Source of the DNA: Hamiltosporidium magnivora
Taxonomy: Eukaryota > Microsporidia > Dubosqiidae
Length of the DNA: 17,846 nt
Reading direction: 5' to 3'
NCBI GenBank assembly: GCA_004325065.1
Contig: PITI01000178.1
Span: forward strand, 1-17,846
Shown here: piece by piece, positions 17,483-17,846 of the stretch
How positions within the stretch are numbered: position 1 is the first letter of the stretch
Layout: each line of letters begins with the position of its first letter
The notes under the pieces: generated by a model
The model's input: the letters and a program-made list of their open reading frames with translations, nothing else
The model's database searches: none
Told to the model about the DNA's origin: nothing
Translations under genes and position numbers: made by a program

Positions 17483-17846
17483 ATATAAGGTCATCTAAAG
17501 TCTTGGAATTTAATAATTCGGTGGAAGTAGAAATGAAAATTGTTCCGTTTGAATTGCTTATTGATTCGGATTTTTTAAAATTGGTAAATAATAATTTGCA
17601 ATTGTTAAACCCTACGGTTTACCGCTGTATTTGTCTATGTTTCAAACTTTGAATATCGTTTTCATCAAAAACTCTTGCGCTCGAAGTATAAATAATCTAC
17701 TAGCTTGTCTAGAGGTTTCAAAGTCCGTACAAATAGTGCTCTATCGATTTTATATGGCTCTTTGGTTTATAAACTTTATTGAGCAAAAAATATAACGAGA
17801 ATGTTGTTGATCGCCGACAAAATTAACTTTTAATTTATTTCATTAT
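17483..17846 (+). other. Unidentified coding-like trace at the right window edge
   Basis: After a TTTTTAG at 17476-17482 the plus strand is open for 56 codons to a TGA at 17651-17653, with a less T-rich, codon-like composition (LEFNNSVEVEMKIVPFELLI then DSDFLKLVNNNLQLL). A second frame continues with SLSRGFKVRTNSALSILYGS and LVYKLY*AKNITRMLLIADK to the end of the window. The frame change and stop suggest a decayed gene whose remainder lies outside. No start codon with an ACCCT box is present. Family unknown; a retroelement gag-like or other transposon protein is one possibility only. Confidence 0.3.

Noticed and set aside
1..17846. tRNA, rRNA and CRISPR arrays
   Set aside because: No A/B-box pair with a cloverleaf, no rRNA-like conserved block, and no regularly spaced identical repeats with unique spacers were seen by eye on either strand.

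Overview
The window looks like a gene-sparse, very AT-rich stretch of a microsporidian (obligate intracellular, fungus-related) nuclear genome. The reasons are intronless eukaryotic core genes (a mitotic cyclin, the spliceosomal protein SmF, a telobox Myb protein), shortened proteins, and a CCC-type box placed 3-6 bases before the start codon of four genes. Such a box is a known microsporidian promoter hallmark. Only about 2 kb of the 17.8 kb is convincingly coding, so this is one of the expanded, repeat-laden genomes and not a compact Encephalitozoon-like one. The species cannot be told from the sequence.

Layout. 60-972 (minus) is a decayed integrase. 973-4202 holds no intact gene. 4203-4915 and 6641-7345 are two direct copies of a ~0.7 kb non-coding repeat that bracket the cyclin gene (5359-6336). 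8323-8799 is a possible lineage-specific secreted Thr/Ala-rich protein. 10459-11070 encodes the telobox Myb protein, with a doubled CTAACCCT just before its start. 11486-11926 (minus) is the decayed C-terminal part of a non-LTR-type reverse transcriptase. 11981-12766 (minus) and 12811-13772 (plus) are two more copies of the 0.7 kb repeat, head to head. The second is split by a ~290 bp GC-richer insertion flanked by a 9-base direct repeat. 13805-13984 is an 80-bp tandem repeat carrying ACCCT boxes just upstream of SmF (14019-14267). A 50-codon gene that is easy to miss lies convergently at 14517-14669 (minus). The remaining 3.2 kb has no gene I can support; it contains a strong 26-bp inverted repeat and an unidentified coding-like trace at the right edge.

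How it fits together. The recognised genes are housekeeping genes (cell-cycle control, pre-mRNA splicing, telomere or promoter binding) marooned among decayed transposons. The most interesting link is that four genes share an ACCCT box at nearly fixed distance from ATG, while the window also encodes a telobox Myb protein of the type (TRF/Tbf1-like) that in other eukaryotes binds ACCCTAA/TTAGGG-like DNA. Its own start is preceded by two such boxes. Autoregulation and a wider role at CCC-box promoters are an inference, not something shown here.
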